NCBI RefSeq assembly: GCF_018128905.1
Contig: NZ_CP063808.1
Coordinates: forward strand, 8,308,001 to 8,372,000
Reading direction: 5' to 3'
Source of the DNA: Streptomyces sp. A2-16
GTDB taxonomy: Bacteria > Actinomycetota > Actinomycetes > Streptomycetales > Streptomycetaceae
Length of the DNA stretch: 64,000 nt
Position numbers and translations under genes: made by a program. The notes below the pieces were generated by a model. It had not been told where the DNA came from. It saw only the letters and a list, made by a program, of their open reading frames with translations, and made no database searches. This document shows, in pieces, positions 49,908 through 57,635 of this stretch; positions within the stretch are counted from its first letter, which is position 1; every line of letters begins with the position of its first letter.

Positions 49908-50211
49908 CCCTCCCCTCGCCGCGTTTCTCCTACGACGCCGGTGGGGCGGGAAACGTTCGGCGGGACCCAGGGAAATTTTCCGAGGTGTACGTCACACCGG
50001 GCGGGCGGCGCCGCACGGCTTGCGGCCCGGGGCCGTACGGGAGCGAATTTCTCCAGCTCAGCCGGGGTGCGACGCGAGTTCCGCAAGGGGTGACGGACTG
50101 CGGGCGTCCCAGTCCTCGGGCATGGAGCACAAAGAATTGGACAGGCTGACCCGGGTCGGCCGCATGATGGAAAAGCCGCAGACACATCCAGGACACGCAG
50201 AGGGAGTCACC
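49908..50211. other. Divergent promoter region between the sigma factor and asd
   Basis: About 304 bases without a supported gene. It holds the candidate ECF promoter on the reverse strand and AGGGAG, the asd ribosome site, at 50200-50205. In-frame sequence upstream of the asd GTG (for example MMEKPQTHPG) has poor codon bias and is not family-like. Nothing else is recognised. Confidence 0.5.
49933..49957 (-). promoter_or_regulatory. Candidate ECF-type promoter of the sigma factor gene
   Basis: On the reverse strand: -35 GAAC (49957-49954), 17-base spacer, -10 CGTC (49936-49933), about 25 bases before the GTG start. The GAAC/CGTC pair and spacing are typical for ECF sigma factors. Confidence 0.5.
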
Positions 50212-51228
50212 GTGAGGGTCGGAATCGTCGGAGCCACCGGTCAGGTCGGCACGGTCATGCGCGGGATCCTCAAGGAGCGCAACTTCCCGGTCACGGAGCT
50301 GCGCCTGTTCGCCTCGGCGCGTTCGGCGGGCTCGGTCCTCGACGGTGTGACGGTGGAGGACGCGGCGACGGCGGACTACACCGGCCTGGACATCGTGCTG
50401 TTCTCCGCGGGCGGGGCCACGTCCAAGGCGCTGGCCGAGAAGGTCGCCTCGCAGGGCGCGGTCGTGATCGACAACTCCTCCGCCTGGCGCAAGGACCCCG
50501 AGGTCCCGCTGGTCGTCTCCGAGGTCAACCCGCACGCCATCGCGGACCGCCCCAAGGGCATCATCGCCAACCCGAACTGCACCACCATGGCCGCGATGCC
50601 GGTCCTGAAGGTGCTGGACACCGAGGCGGGCCTCGAGACGCTGATCGCCACCACCTACCAGGCGGTGTCCGGCTCCGGCCTCGCGGGCGTGGCGGAACTG
50701 CACGGCCAGGTGCAGAAGGTCGCCGCCGACGCGGACAAGCTCACCCACGACGGCGGCGCGGTCGACTTCCCCGAGCCGCAGGTCTACAAGCGCCCCATCG
50801 CCTTCAACGTCCTGCCGTTCGCGGGCAACCTCGTCGAGGACGGCCTGAACGAGACCGACGAGGAGCAGAAGCTCCGCAACGAGTCCCGCAAGATCCTGGA
50901 GCTCCCCGAGCTGAAGGTCTCCGGCACCTGTGTGCGCGTCCCGGTCTTCTCCGGCCACTCCCTCCAGGTCAACGCCCGCTTCGCCCGCCCGATCTCCCCG
51001 GAGCGCGCGACGGAGATCCTGGCGGGCGCCCCCGGCGTGACCCTCTCGGACATCCCGACCCCCCTCCAGGCCGCGGGCCAGGACGCCTCCTTCGTCGGCC
51101 GCATCCGCCGCGACGAGACGGTCGACAACGGCCTCGCCCTGTTCATCTCCAACGACAACCTCCGCAAGGGCGCCGCGCTGAACGCGGTCCAGATCGCGGA
51201 GCTGGTGGCGGCGGAGCTCAAGGACTGA
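50212..51228 (+). CDS. asd: Aspartate-semialdehyde dehydrogenase
   Basis: 338 residues, family length. It reduces aspartyl-4-phosphate to the semialdehyde in Lys/Met/Thr synthesis. Nucleotide motif VGIVGATGQVGTVM; active-site Cys in GIIANPNCTTMAAMPVLKVL; TTYQAVSGSGLAGVAEL; catalytic His region VFSGHSLQVNARF. GTG 50212 was chosen because AGGGAG precedes it and MRVGIVGATG is the family start. Divergent from the ECF sigma factor. Confidence 0.95.
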   Translation: MRVGIVGATGQVGTVMRGILKERNFPVTELRLFASARSAGSVLDGVTVEDAATADYTGLDIVLFSAGGATSKALAEKVASQGAVVIDNSSAWRKDPEVPLVVSEVNPHAIADRPKGIIANPNCTTMAAMPVLKVLDTEAGLETLIATTYQAVSGSGLAGVAELHGQVQKVAADADKLTHDGGAVDFPEPQVYKRPIAFNVLPFAGNLVEDGLNETDEEQKLRNESRKILELPELKVSGTCVRVPVFSGHSLQVNARFARPISPERATEILAGAPGVTLSDIPTPLQAAGQDASFVGRIRRDETVDNGLALFISNDNLRKGAALNAVQIAELVAAELKD

Positions 51229-51429
51229 GACCGGCCGCACGTCGGCAACGGCGCAGCACCGGCGAGGCCCGGCGCCGGGAAGGCCCGCCGGTCCGCGCGG
51301 TGACCGCCTGATCCAGCCGGCCGGAGCCCCGGGGCACGCGGCGGATCAGGGCGGCGACGGCCGACCACCGCCCAGCCGACGCCGGCCAGGCACGCCGGCC
51401 CGCCTGGCGCTCGCCTGATCCGGCCGGTC

Positions 51430-51900
51430 CTATGGCCTGCGCACCTCGTAGAGGAAACAGCCGTACTCGACGGCCCGGACGTGGACGAGCGCCACGGACG
51501 GGTCGTCGAACGCGTTGCGCAGGACCTCGTCGTCGACGGCGTCGACCAGTTGTCCGCCCAGGATGTGCCCGTCGGCCGAGTAGCGGCGCACGGTCCGGTG
51601 GGCGCCCGTGAAGGGGTGGCCGTCCCCGGACGGCCCCGCGCACTCCTCGGCGTGGACGAAGACGGGGCCCTGTTCGTCGTACGCCCCCGGGCGCGCGCCC
51701 GTCTCGGCCGCCCAGCGGCGCAGGGGGGCGTAGGAGACGAGCGCGATCCGCTCACCGGCCCCGCTGCGGCGCAGACAGCACCTCAGGGGCGCCCCGCCCT
51801 CCTCGTCCGTGAACGGGGACGGTGCGCGGCCCGCGTCGTCGGCGACGCGGAGTTCCTTGAGGACCAGGGGTTCGACGGGCAGTGCGGTGTAGGTCGTCAT
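51430..51900 (-). CDS. DUF1203 family protein
   Basis: 156 residues. The C-terminal half matches the family as I recall it: GPVFVHAEECAGP, HRTVRRYSADGHILGGQLVD and FLYEVRRP at the end. GAPLRCCLRRSGAGERIALV carries a Cys pair near the middle. The biochemical function of DUF1203 is unknown. ATG 51900 begins TTYTALPVEPLVLKEL. The 200 bases between its stop and asd contain nothing recognised. Divergent from aminopeptidase N copy 2. Confidence 0.8.
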   Translation of the reverse strand: MTTYTALPVEPLVLKELRVADDAGRAPSPFTDEEGGAPLRCCLRRSGAGERIALVSYAPLRRWAAETGARPGAYDEQGPVFVHAEECAGPSGDGHPFTGAHRTVRRYSADGHILGGQLVDAVDDEVLRNAFDDPSVALVHVRAVEYGCFLYEVRRP

Positions 51901-52060
51901 GGGGTCCAGGCTGGCGCGGCCCGGCCGGATGGACCGGCGGAAATCGGACGTGACCCTCCCAGCCCCAACGAAACCGCAGGGTATTCCCTCGAACCGTCGG
52001 AGACAGTTCGTGGAAGGATGACCGAACCGCCGAACTGACACATGACGAGGAGATGACCGC

Positions 52061-54637
52061 GTGCCTGGCACAAACCTGACTCGCGAAGAGGCACAGCAGC
52101 GGGCGAAGCTGCTCAGCGTCGAGTCCTACGAGATCGATCTCGACCTCTCCGGCGCGCAGGAGGGCGGTACCTACCGGTCCGTGACCACGGTGCGCTTCGA
52201 CGTGGCCGAGAACGGCGCCGAGTCCTTCATCGACCTCGTGGCCCCCACCGTCCACGAGGTCACTCTCAACGGGGACCCGCTCGACCCGGCGGAGGTCTTC
52301 GAGGACTCCCGTATCGCCCTGCCGGGTCTGCTGGAGGGCCGCAACATCCTGCGGGTCGTCGCGGACGCCGCATACACCAACACCGGTGAGGGCCTGCACC
52401 GCTTCGTCGACCCGGTCGACCAGCAGGCGTATCTGTACACGCAGTTCGAGGTGCCGGACGCCCGCCGCGTCTTCGCCTCCTTCGAGCAGCCGGACCTGAA
52501 GGCCACCTTCCAGTTCACCGTGAAGGCGCCGACCGGCTGGACGGTCATCTCCAACTCCCCGACACCGGAGCCGAAGGACGACGTCTGGGTCTTCGAGCCG
52601 ACCCCACGCATCTCGTCGTACATCACCGCGCTGATCGTCGGCCCGTACCACTCCGTGCACAGCGTGTACGAGAAGGACGGCCAGTCCGTGCCGCTCGGCA
52701 TCTACTGCCGTCCCTCGCTGGCCGAGCACCTCGACTCGGACGCCATCTTCGAGGTGACCCGGCAGGGCTTCGAGTGGTTCCAGGAGAAGTTCGACTACGC
52801 GTACCCGTTCAAGAAGTACGACCAGCTGTTCGTGCCGGAGTTCAACGCGGGCGCCATGGAGAACGCGGGCGCGGTGACCATCCGGGACCAGTACGTGTTC
52901 CGGTCCAAGGTGACCGACGCCGCGTACGAGATGCGTGCCGAGACCATCCTGCACGAGCTGGCCCACATGTGGTTCGGCGACCTCGTGACCATGGAGTGGT
53001 GGAACGACCTGTGGCTGAACGAGTCGTTCGCCACCTACACCTCCATCGCCTGCCAGGCCTACGCCCCGGACAGCCGGTGGCCGCACTCCTGGACCACGTT
53101 CGCCAACTCCATGAAGACGTGGGCGTACCGGCAGGACCAGCTGCCGTCCACGCACCCGATCATGGCCGAGATCCGCGACCTGGACGACGTGCTGGTCAAC
53201 TTCGACGGCATCACGTACGCCAAGGGCGCCTCCGTGCTCAAGCAGCTCGTCGCCTACGTCGGCATGGACGAGTTCTTCGGTGGTGTGCAGGCGTACTTCA
53301 AGCGCCACGCGTTCGGCAACACCCGCCTGTCCGACCTGCTGGGCGCGCTGGAGGAGACCTCCGGCCGCGACCTCGGCACCTGGTCCCAGAAGTGGCTGCA
53401 GACGGCCGGCATCAACGTCCTGCGCCCGGAGATCGAGACGGACGCGGAGGGCGTGATCACCTCCTTCGCCATCCGCCAGGAGGCGCCCGCGCTGCCCGCC
53501 GGCGCCAAGGGCGAGCCGACCCTGCGGCCGCACCGCATCGCGGTCGGCCTGTACGAACTCGACGACGAGAGCGGCAAGCTGGTCCGCGACGAGCGCGTCG
53601 AACTGGACGTCGACGGCGAGCTGACGGCCGTGCCGCAGCTGGTCGGCAAGCGCCGTCCGGCGGTCGTGCTCCTCAACGACGACGACCTCTCCTACGCCAA
53701 GGTCCGCCTCGACGAGCAGTCGCTGGCCTTCGTCACCGAGCACCTCGGCGACTTCGAGTCGTCGCTGCCGCGCGCGCTGTGCTGGGCGTCGGCGTGGGAC
53801 ATGACGCGTGACGCCGAACTGGCCACCCGCGACTACCTGTCCCTGGTGCTGTCGGGCATCGGCAAGGAGTCCGACATCGGTGTCGTGCAGTCGCTGCACC
53901 GGCAGGTGAAACTGGCGATCGAGCTGTACGCCGCCCCCACCGCGCGCGAGACCCTGCTGACCCGCTGGACCGACGCCACGCTGGCCCATCTGCGCTCCGC
54001 CGCGGCGGGCAGCGACCACCAGCTGGCGTGGGCGCGGGCGTTCGCGGCGACCGCCCGGACGCCGGAGCAGCTGGACCTCCTGGAGGGGCTGCTCGACGGG
54101 TCCCAGGCCGTCGAGGGACTGGCCGTCGACACGGAGCTGCGCTGGGCGTTCGTGCAGCGGCTGGCCGCCGTGGGCCGCTACGACGAGTCGGAGATCGCCG
54201 CCGAGTACGAGCGGGACAGGACGGCGGCGGGTGAACGGCACGCGGCGACCGCCCGTGCCTCGCGGCCCACCGAGGAGGCGAAGGCGGAGGCCTGGGCGCA
54301 GGTCGTCGAGTCCGACAAGCTGCCCAACGCCGTCCAGGAGGCCGTGATCGGCGGCTTCGTCCAGACCGACCAGCGTGAGCTGCTCGCGCCGTACACGGAC
54401 CGGTACTTCGAGGTGGTCAAGGACATCTGGGAGTCCCGCTCGCACGAGATCGCCCAGCAGATCGCGGTCGGTCTCTACCCCTCGCTCCAGGTCTCCCAGG
54501 AGACCCTGGACAGGACGGACGCCTGGCTGGCCGCGGCCGAGCCGAACGCCGCCCTGCGTCGGCTCGTCTCCGAGTCCCGCGCGGGCGTGGAGCGGGCGCT
54601 GAAGGCCCAGGCGGCGGACGCGGCGGCCGGGGAGTAG
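52061..54637 (+). CDS. pepN: Aminopeptidase N, M1 zinc metallopeptidase (copy 2)
   Basis: 858 residues. GAMENAGAVTIRDQYVF, HELAHMWFGDLVTMEWWNDL with Glu in LWLNESFATY, and catalytic Tyr in ITYAKGASVLKQL. GTG 52061 with GAGGAG upstream gives MPGTNLTREEAQQRAKLLSV, collinear with copy 1 at 34101 throughout. This copy has the canonical GAMENAG and ESFATY forms, so it is probably the housekeeping PepN; copy 1 (ENPG, ESFADF) is the diverged paralog. Cytoplasmic peptide turnover. Confidence 0.95.
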   Translation: MPGTNLTREEAQQRAKLLSVESYEIDLDLSGAQEGGTYRSVTTVRFDVAENGAESFIDLVAPTVHEVTLNGDPLDPAEVFEDSRIALPGLLEGRNILRVVADAAYTNTGEGLHRFVDPVDQQAYLYTQFEVPDARRVFASFEQPDLKATFQFTVKAPTGWTVISNSPTPEPKDDVWVFEPTPRISSYITALIVGPYHSVHSVYEKDGQSVPLGIYCRPSLAEHLDSDAIFEVTRQGFEWFQEKFDYAYPFKKYDQLFVPEFNAGAMENAGAVTIRDQYVFRSKVTDAAYEMRAETILHELAHMWFGDLVTMEWWNDLWLNESFATYTSIACQAYAPDSRWPHSWTTFANSMKTWAYRQDQLPSTHPIMAEIRDLDDVLVNFDGITYAKGASVLKQLVAYVGMDEFFGGVQAYFKRHAFGNTRLSDLLGALEETSGRDLGTWSQKWLQTAGINVLRPEIETDAEGVITSFAIRQEAPALPAGAKGEPTLRPHRIAVGLYELDDESGKLVRDERVELDVDGELTAVPQLVGKRRPAVVLLNDDDLSYAKVRLDEQSLAFVTEHLGDFESSLPRALCWASAWDMTRDAELATRDYLSLVLSGIGKESDIGVVQSLHRQVKLAIELYAAPTARETLLTRWTDATLAHLRSAAAGSDHQLAWARAFAATARTPEQLDLLEGLLDGSQAVEGLAVDTELRWAFVQRLAAVGRYDESEIAAEYERDRTAAGERHAATARASRPTEEAKAEAWAQVVESDKLPNAVQEAVIGGFVQTDQRELLAPYTDRYFEVVKDIWESRSHEIAQQIAVGLYPSLQVSQETLDRTDAWLAAAEPNAALRRLVSESRAGVERALKAQAADAAAGE

Positions 54638-54661
54638 GGCGGACGCGGTCGCACGGACCGG

Positions 54662-54697
54662 GCGGGAGGCGGGTGGCTTCGGTCATCCGCCTCCCGC
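54662..54697. terminator. Hairpin between pepN copy 2 and the carboxypeptidase gene
   Basis: GCGGGAGGCGGGTG, loop GCTTCGGT, CATCCGCCTCCCGC: 14 pairs with one wobble. The right arm includes the stop of the convergent carboxypeptidase gene. Confidence 0.8.
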
Positions 54698-55936
54698 GCA
54701 CACCAGCCGGGCGGTGTCGAGCATCGTCCGGACGTGCAGCGCGGTCTGCGTGGCCACCGGGACCCAGCGCAGGTCGTACGTCTTCTCCAGCTCCTGGCTC
54801 CACTCGCGCACCAGGTCGTCGAGGATCTCGACGGTCCGGGGCTCGGTGCGGGCCAGTGCGCGGCTCGCCATGGCCGCCACCCTGAGCGGGATGCGGCGGG
54901 CGGAGATGCCCCGGGTCGCGAAGTGCCCGTGGAACCCGCCGGGTTCCTCCGCGGCCCAGCACTCCACGATCGACGGCGACACGTCGAGGAGCTCCCGCGC
55001 GGCATCCCGCAGCGGTGCGAGCTCCGCCGGTACGGCCCCGTCGTCGAGCCGTGTCCCGAGGACCGTGGCGAGCTCCTCGATCCGTCCCAGCAGCACCTCG
55101 CCGAGCCGCGCGGCCTCGCGGTCCGGGTCGGTGACGGGTCGGGCGTCGCTCACCGAGGGCACGGCCCAGGCGGGCGTCTCGATCAGGGTGGTCAGGGTTC
55201 CGTGGCGGCGCGGATGGAACCAGGTGCTCTCGGCGACGAACCCGCTCGGGTCTCGTTCCCCCTCGCCGTGGCCGTCGGGCAGCACCAGGACGCCGGGCGC
55301 GTCGAGGCGCCAGTCGGGGCCGTCGACGGGGTGCCGGTCGACGGGGACGCGCAGCTGCGCCGCCGTGCGGCGGAAGGCCTCGGCGGCGCCGGGCACCTCC
55401 CGCGTCATCATCACGAAGGCACCGCCGAACTCGATGCCGTGCAGGGTGAACTGGGCGGCCGGGCGCAGTTCGTCGAGGAGCCGGACGAGCGCGGTGGACT
55501 CGGGCAGCGGCTTCCCCGGGGGCACGGGCAGGGACTCCGGCTGACGGGCGAACGCGGGCCGGTAGAAGTACCGGTGACATTCGGTCAGGGACGGCTCCGG
55601 CTCCTCCGGCTGCCAGCCGTGCGCGAGGTGTGCTCCGTCGGGGTCGAGGCAGAGCAGGAAGTGCCAGGTGCAGCCGAGGGGTTCGAGGACGCCGGGCCGG
55701 CGGGCGAAGAGTGCGGCGAGCCGCAGCGCCGAGGCCCCGCCCACCGGTTCGTTGGCGTGGGCGCCGGCGACGGAGAGGACGTGGCGGTCGCCGTGTCCGG
55801 CGGACAGCAGCCACAGCGGGCGCCCCGCCCGGCTCTCCCCGACCCGGCTCAGCCGCAGCAGACCGGGGGCGGCGCGGGCCAGCGTGCGGGCCCTTCGCTC
55901 CAGTTCGTCGACTGCCGGATAGAGCGAAGTCCGCAC
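54683..55936 (-). CDS. M14-type zinc carboxypeptidase next to the twin peptide genes
   Basis: 417 residues. Zinc-binding SVAGAHANEPVGG (HxxE), later His in FTLHGIEFGGAF, and catalytic Glu in TLIETPAWAVP, the M14 order. No signal peptide, so it acts in the cytoplasm. GTG 55936 was chosen because CGGAGG lies seven bases upstream; GTG 55972 is open but would overlap the end of the second peptide gene. It lies 28 bases behind that peptide gene on the same strand, so it is the natural candidate to trim the peptide C-terminus or a modified product. The real substrate is not known. Confidence 0.8.
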   Translation of the reverse strand: MRTSLYPAVDELERRARTLARAAPGLLRLSRVGESRAGRPLWLLSAGHGDRHVLSVAGAHANEPVGGASALRLAALFARRPGVLEPLGCTWHFLLCLDPDGAHLAHGWQPEEPEPSLTECHRYFYRPAFARQPESLPVPPGKPLPESTALVRLLDELRPAAQFTLHGIEFGGAFVMMTREVPGAAEAFRRTAAQLRVPVDRHPVDGPDWRLDAPGVLVLPDGHGEGERDPSGFVAESTWFHPRRHGTLTTLIETPAWAVPSVSDARPVTDPDREAARLGEVLLGRIEELATVLGTRLDDGAVPAELAPLRDAARELLDVSPSIVECWAAEEPGGFHGHFATRGISARRIPLRVAAMASRALARTEPRTVEILDDLVREWSQELEKTYDLRWVPVATQTALHVRTMLDTARLVCAGGG

Positions 55937-55964
55937 GCCGGTCCTCCGAACGCTGGTGGTCCGA

Positions 55965-56039
55965 TCAAGCACCCTGGGAATTACTGTCCCCAGTGGTCTC
56001 CTTCTTGTCCAGCGGGCGAATCACGATCTTGACGGTCAT
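55965..56039 (-). CDS. Putative RiPP precursor peptide 2 (24 residues)
   Basis: ATG 56039 to TGA 55965 with GAGGAG six bases upstream. Residues 4-19 are KIVIRPLDKKETTGDS, identical to precursor 1, and the tail is NSQGA. Codons 4-19 differ from the paralog at five positions, all synonymous (ATC/ATT, CCC/CCG, TTG/CTG, ACG/ACT, AGC/AGT), which strongly supports translation under purifying selection. It starts 11 bases behind precursor 1 and ends 28 bases before the M14 carboxypeptidase. The beta-strand-like KIVIRPL could be the leader element recognised by RRE/PqqD-type domains; the polar tail would be core. Confidence 0.8.
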   Translation of the reverse strand: MTVKIVIRPLDKKETTGDSNSQGA

Positions 56040-56050
56040 GTGAGCTCCTC

Positions 56051-56128
56051 TCAGCTGCCGCCGTTGCCACCGCTGTCCCCCGTGGTCTCCTTCTTGTCCA
56101 AGGGGCGGATCACGATCTTCGTCGGCAT
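56051..56128 (-). CDS. Putative RiPP precursor peptide 1 (25 residues)
   Basis: ATG 56128 to TGA 56051 with GAGGAG six bases upstream. It starts MPT, then the shared KIVIRPLDKKETTGDS, then a Gly-rich tail GGNGGS. Two consensus -35 TTGACA boxes on the reverse strand lie upstream (56187-56192, 56215-56220). First gene of a reverse-strand unit with precursor 2 and an M14 peptidase, divergent from an E1-like enzyme and an M50 protease. There is no Cys, and only Thr and Ser could be modified side chains, so a C-terminal or Asp/Asn-based modification is more likely than thioether chemistry. Function inferred from context. Confidence 0.8.
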   Translation of the reverse strand: MPTKIVIRPLDKKETTGDSGGNGGS

Positions 56129-56252
56129 CTCAACTCCTCGTTTCAGTACGGGATTTGACCTTTTCGAAGCGATCGCTGACCGCTCTTGTCAAGGCTGTGC
56201 CGAGGGGGTCAGAGTGTCAAGGAGGTGTGCGTGTGACGGGCAGGGGGGCCTG
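56129..56252. promoter_or_regulatory. Divergent promoter of the peptide/E1-like locus
   Basis: TGTCAAGG occurs twice (56187-56194, 56215-56222), giving two TTGACA -35 elements toward the peptide genes; TTGACC (56155-56160) is a -35 candidate toward the E1-like gene. A perfect AAGGAGG (56219-56225) precedes a mini-ORF GTG 56233-TGA 56251 (VTGRGA), whose stop overlaps the E1 start as TGATG. Confidence 0.5.
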
Positions 56253-57635
56253 ATGACGGAGGCGGCTGCGGTGACGGTCGAGGCGTTCGGGCGGCCCCGG
56301 ATCAAGCCCGAGCACCGCGCCTACCGCACGGTCGACGGCAACGTCCGCGTCGGCAGCGTGATCCACGGCATCGGAGCGGAGATCGCGGATCCGCAGGGCT
56401 GGGTGTGGACGCTGGTCGAGGCGATGGACGGGACGCGGGGGCCGTCCCAGGTGGTCGAGGAGGTGCTGCGCACGCACCCGGACCTGACCGGCGAGGACGC
56501 CCGCGAGGCGATGGCGGACCTGCTGGCCGCCGGTTTCGTGGACGACGCTGCGGCGACCGCCCCCTTGCCGCCCCGCGAGGAGGACCGCTACAGCCGCGGC
56601 GTCCCCCTGCTGCGCTGGATGGACCTCGCCCCGCGCACCAGCCCCTGGGACGCCCAGCTCCGCCTGCGCGAGGCCCGCGTCCTGCTGATCGGCGTCGGCG
56701 GCACGGGCGGCCACGCGGCCCAGGCCCTGGTCGCCTCCGGAGTGGGCCACCTGCACTGCGTGGACCCGGACGTGGTCGAGCTCTCCAACCTCAACCGCCA
56801 GCCCCTGTACCGCGAACCCGACCTCGGCCACCCGAAGGCGGACACGGCGGTGACGACCCTGCGGTCACTGAACTCGGACGTGAGGGTGACCGGGGAGCGG
56901 CGGGAGGTGCGGGGGCCGGAGGATCTGACGGAGCTGGTGGCCGGCGCAGGGAAGCCGGTGGCCGGCGCAGGGGAGCCGGTGGCCGGCGCAGGGGAGCCGG
57001 TGCGCACACCGTGCGCGGCGGGACGGGTTGAGGACCCCGCGGGGCGGACGAAGGGCCCGGGCGGGCGGACGGGCTCGGCGCCTGTCGGCAGCGCCCCTTC
57101 GGACCGGCGCGGACCGGTGGGATCCCTCGGCGGCCCCGGGCGCGCGGCCTCCTCGTCCCCGCACGCGCCCGCTCCCCCGCCGTCCCCTTCCTCCCCCTAC
57201 GACCTCCTCGTCCTCGCCGCCGATCGGCCCGAGGCGATCCGGCGGTGGGTCAATCGGGTCTGTCTGGCGGCCGGTCTGCCGTGGGTGGACGCGGGATACA
57301 GGGGGCCGCTCGTGACCGCCGGTGTGTACGTGCCCGGGCGGGGGGCCTGCTGGGAGTGTCTGCGGGACGGGGAGATGGCCCGGCGGGATCTGCGGCTCGG
57401 GCCGGGACAGGACCCGGAGGTCGCCTCGCCGCGGATGCCGTGGAACCCGGCGAGTGCCGTCACCGCCGGGCTCTCGGGAGCACTGCTCGCGCATGCCGCC
57501 CTCGCCCTGCTGACCGGGGCCCCCGCGATGGAGCCGGGGTTCCGCTTCGGCGTGAACCTCATGCTCCCCGGCGACCCCGTCCACCAGCGCACGCCCCGTC
57601 GGCCGGACTGCCCGGCGTGCGGGGAGCGCGGGTGA
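56253..57635 (+). CDS. E1/ThiF-like adenylating enzyme with N-terminal RiPP-recognition-like domain
   Basis: 460 residues. N-terminal winged-helix-like domain (RPRIKPEHRAYRTVDGNVRV ... AREAMADLLAAGFVDD) resembles the RRE of TOMM and MccB-type E1 proteins. The Rossmann E1 core has VLLIGVGGTGGHAAQALVAS, acidic DPDVVELSNLNRQPLYREPD and HPKADTA, with zinc pairs CWEC and CPAC. It would adenylate the C-terminus or a carboxylate of the peptides. A low-complexity insert of about 85 residues with three VAGAGxP repeats splits the core. ATG 56253 has GGGGGG upstream. Its stop overlaps the M50 gene as GTGA. No YcaO partner is present. Confidence 0.82.
   Translation: MTEAAAVTVEAFGRPRIKPEHRAYRTVDGNVRVGSVIHGIGAEIADPQGWVWTLVEAMDGTRGPSQVVEEVLRTHPDLTGEDAREAMADLLAAGFVDDAAATAPLPPREEDRYSRGVPLLRWMDLAPRTSPWDAQLRLREARVLLIGVGGTGGHAAQALVASGVGHLHCVDPDVVELSNLNRQPLYREPDLGHPKADTAVTTLRSLNSDVRVTGERREVRGPEDLTELVAGAGKPVAGAGEPVAGAGEPVRTPCAAGRVEDPAGRTKGPGGRTGSAPVGSAPSDRRGPVGSLGGPGRAASSSPHAPAPPPSPSSPYDLLVLAADRPEAIRRWVNRVCLAAGLPWVDAGYRGPLVTAGVYVPGRGACWECLRDGEMARRDLRLGPGQDPEVASPRMPWNPASAVTAGLSGALLAHAALALLTGAPAMEPGFRFGVNLMLPGDPVHQRTPRRPDCPACGERG

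Noticed and set aside
55956..56252. Forward extension of the E1-like frame across the peptide genes
   Set aside because: It is antisense to both peptide genes, and the E1 start at 56253 has its own ribosome site.
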